Shown piece after piece: positions 63,874 through 64,000 of a stretch of 64,000 nt of DNA. The position numbers and the translations under genes were made by a program. Each line of letters starts with the position of its first letter. The first letter of the stretch is position 1. This DNA comes from Halomarinibacterium sp034670265 (GTDB lineage Bacteria; Bacteroidota; Bacteroidia; Flavobacteriales; Flavobacteriaceae): contig JAXMNU010000004.1 in the NCBI GenBank assembly GCA_034670265.1, positions 62,001-126,000 of the forward strand, read 5' to 3'. A model generated the notes under the pieces. The model was not told where the DNA came from and made no database searches. It worked only from the letters and a program-made list of their open reading frames with translations.

Positions 63874-63909
63874 CGCCCTTAAATCTGATAAAATTTAACC
63901 TAATTACCT

Positions 63910-64000
63910 ATGAAGAAGCTAATTGCAATTACTGCAGTACTTGCCTTGTTGTTCAGTTGTAACTCTAAAAAAGATAGAGGAGAACTAGTTGGAGCTAAAG
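63910..64000 (+). CDS. gldK: Gliding motility / type IX secretion lipoprotein GldK (5' end only)
   Basis: Only the first 30 codons are in the window, and the gene runs off the right edge. The start shows a lipoprotein signal (KKLIAITAVLALLFSC), followed by NSKKDRGELVGAK, which I recognise as the GldK N-terminus. GldK is an outer-membrane lipoprotein with a formylglycine-enzyme-like domain that forms a periplasmic ring with GldN in the type IX secretion system. The genes gldL, gldM and gldN are expected beyond the window. Confidence 0.85.
   Translation, partial: MKKLIAITAVLALLFSCNSKKDRGELVGAK

Overview
The window looks like a chromosomal segment of an AT-rich Bacteroidota bacterium, most likely a Flavobacteriaceae member. 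The grounds are a SusC/SusD pair, promoters of the TTG / TAnnTTTG type, almost no Shine-Dalgarno signals, exosortase XrtF, the HMG-CoA reductase plus GYDIA-type GHMP kinase pair, the gene order purH-mreBCD-mrdA-rodA, and the start of gldK (type IX secretion/gliding) at the right edge. I cannot name a genus from sequence alone. Both edges cut a gene: an FG-GAP/ASPIC lipoprotein on the left and gldK on the right.

Layout. (1) 1-11440 is a sugar-uptake locus: FG-GAP lipoprotein, SusD and SusC on the minus strand; then, across a 572-bp regulatory gap, a LacI repressor, a sugar-porter MFS protein and a PfkB-type sugar kinase on the plus strand. The gap holds a perfect LacI-type operator and a perfect 17-bp inverted repeat. 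No glycoside hydrolase is visible. (2) 11469-11735 is tRNA-Phe with a clear promoter and terminator, followed by repeat debris that copies the tRNA 3' end. (3) 11814-19343 is a co-directional run: coaX, a barrel-like protein, a TPR protein, lptC, a small membrane protein, a CorC-like CBS protein and a PpiD-like foldase. (4) 19391-21599 holds mevalonate-pathway genes on the minus strand. (5) 21745-28323 is a peptide-use module (DPP-IV-like peptidase, two POT transporters) followed by two duplicated secreted thioredoxin-fold proteins. (6) 28316-33109 is ComEC, an NlpC/P60 lipoprotein, lpxB, a small membrane protein and surE. (7) 33363-37461 is a tail-specific protease, an orphan DppC-like permease and a secreted nuclease. 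(8) 37585-44667 is the rod-shape/elongasome operon with purH.

(9) 44786-48025 carries a MacB/FtsX-type permease, a free-methionine-sulfoxide reductase-like GAF protein, XrtF with its partner, and a small lipoprotein. (10) 48095-51993 is a four-gene cluster rich in Cys and His: an HYC/CC/PP protein, an HMA domain fused to a membrane domain, a TonB-dependent receptor, and a periplasmic HMA protein. It reads as a metal (probably copper) handling system. (11) 52148-52243 encodes a 31-residue Lys/Ala/Pro protein. (12) 52401-59030 is groEL, groES, secG, a TPR protein, lptE, a sigma-54-type activator and miaB on the minus strand. (13) 59190-64000 is a membrane protein, topA, a degenerate arginase-fold protein and gldK.

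The observations I rate highest are the metal cluster, the degenerate arginase-fold protein next to gldK, the 31-residue gene, a 35-bp dispersed repeat that sits directly against two start codons, a REP-like repeat inserted in frame in the sigma-54 activator linker, and the inverted repeat and operator upstream of susC.
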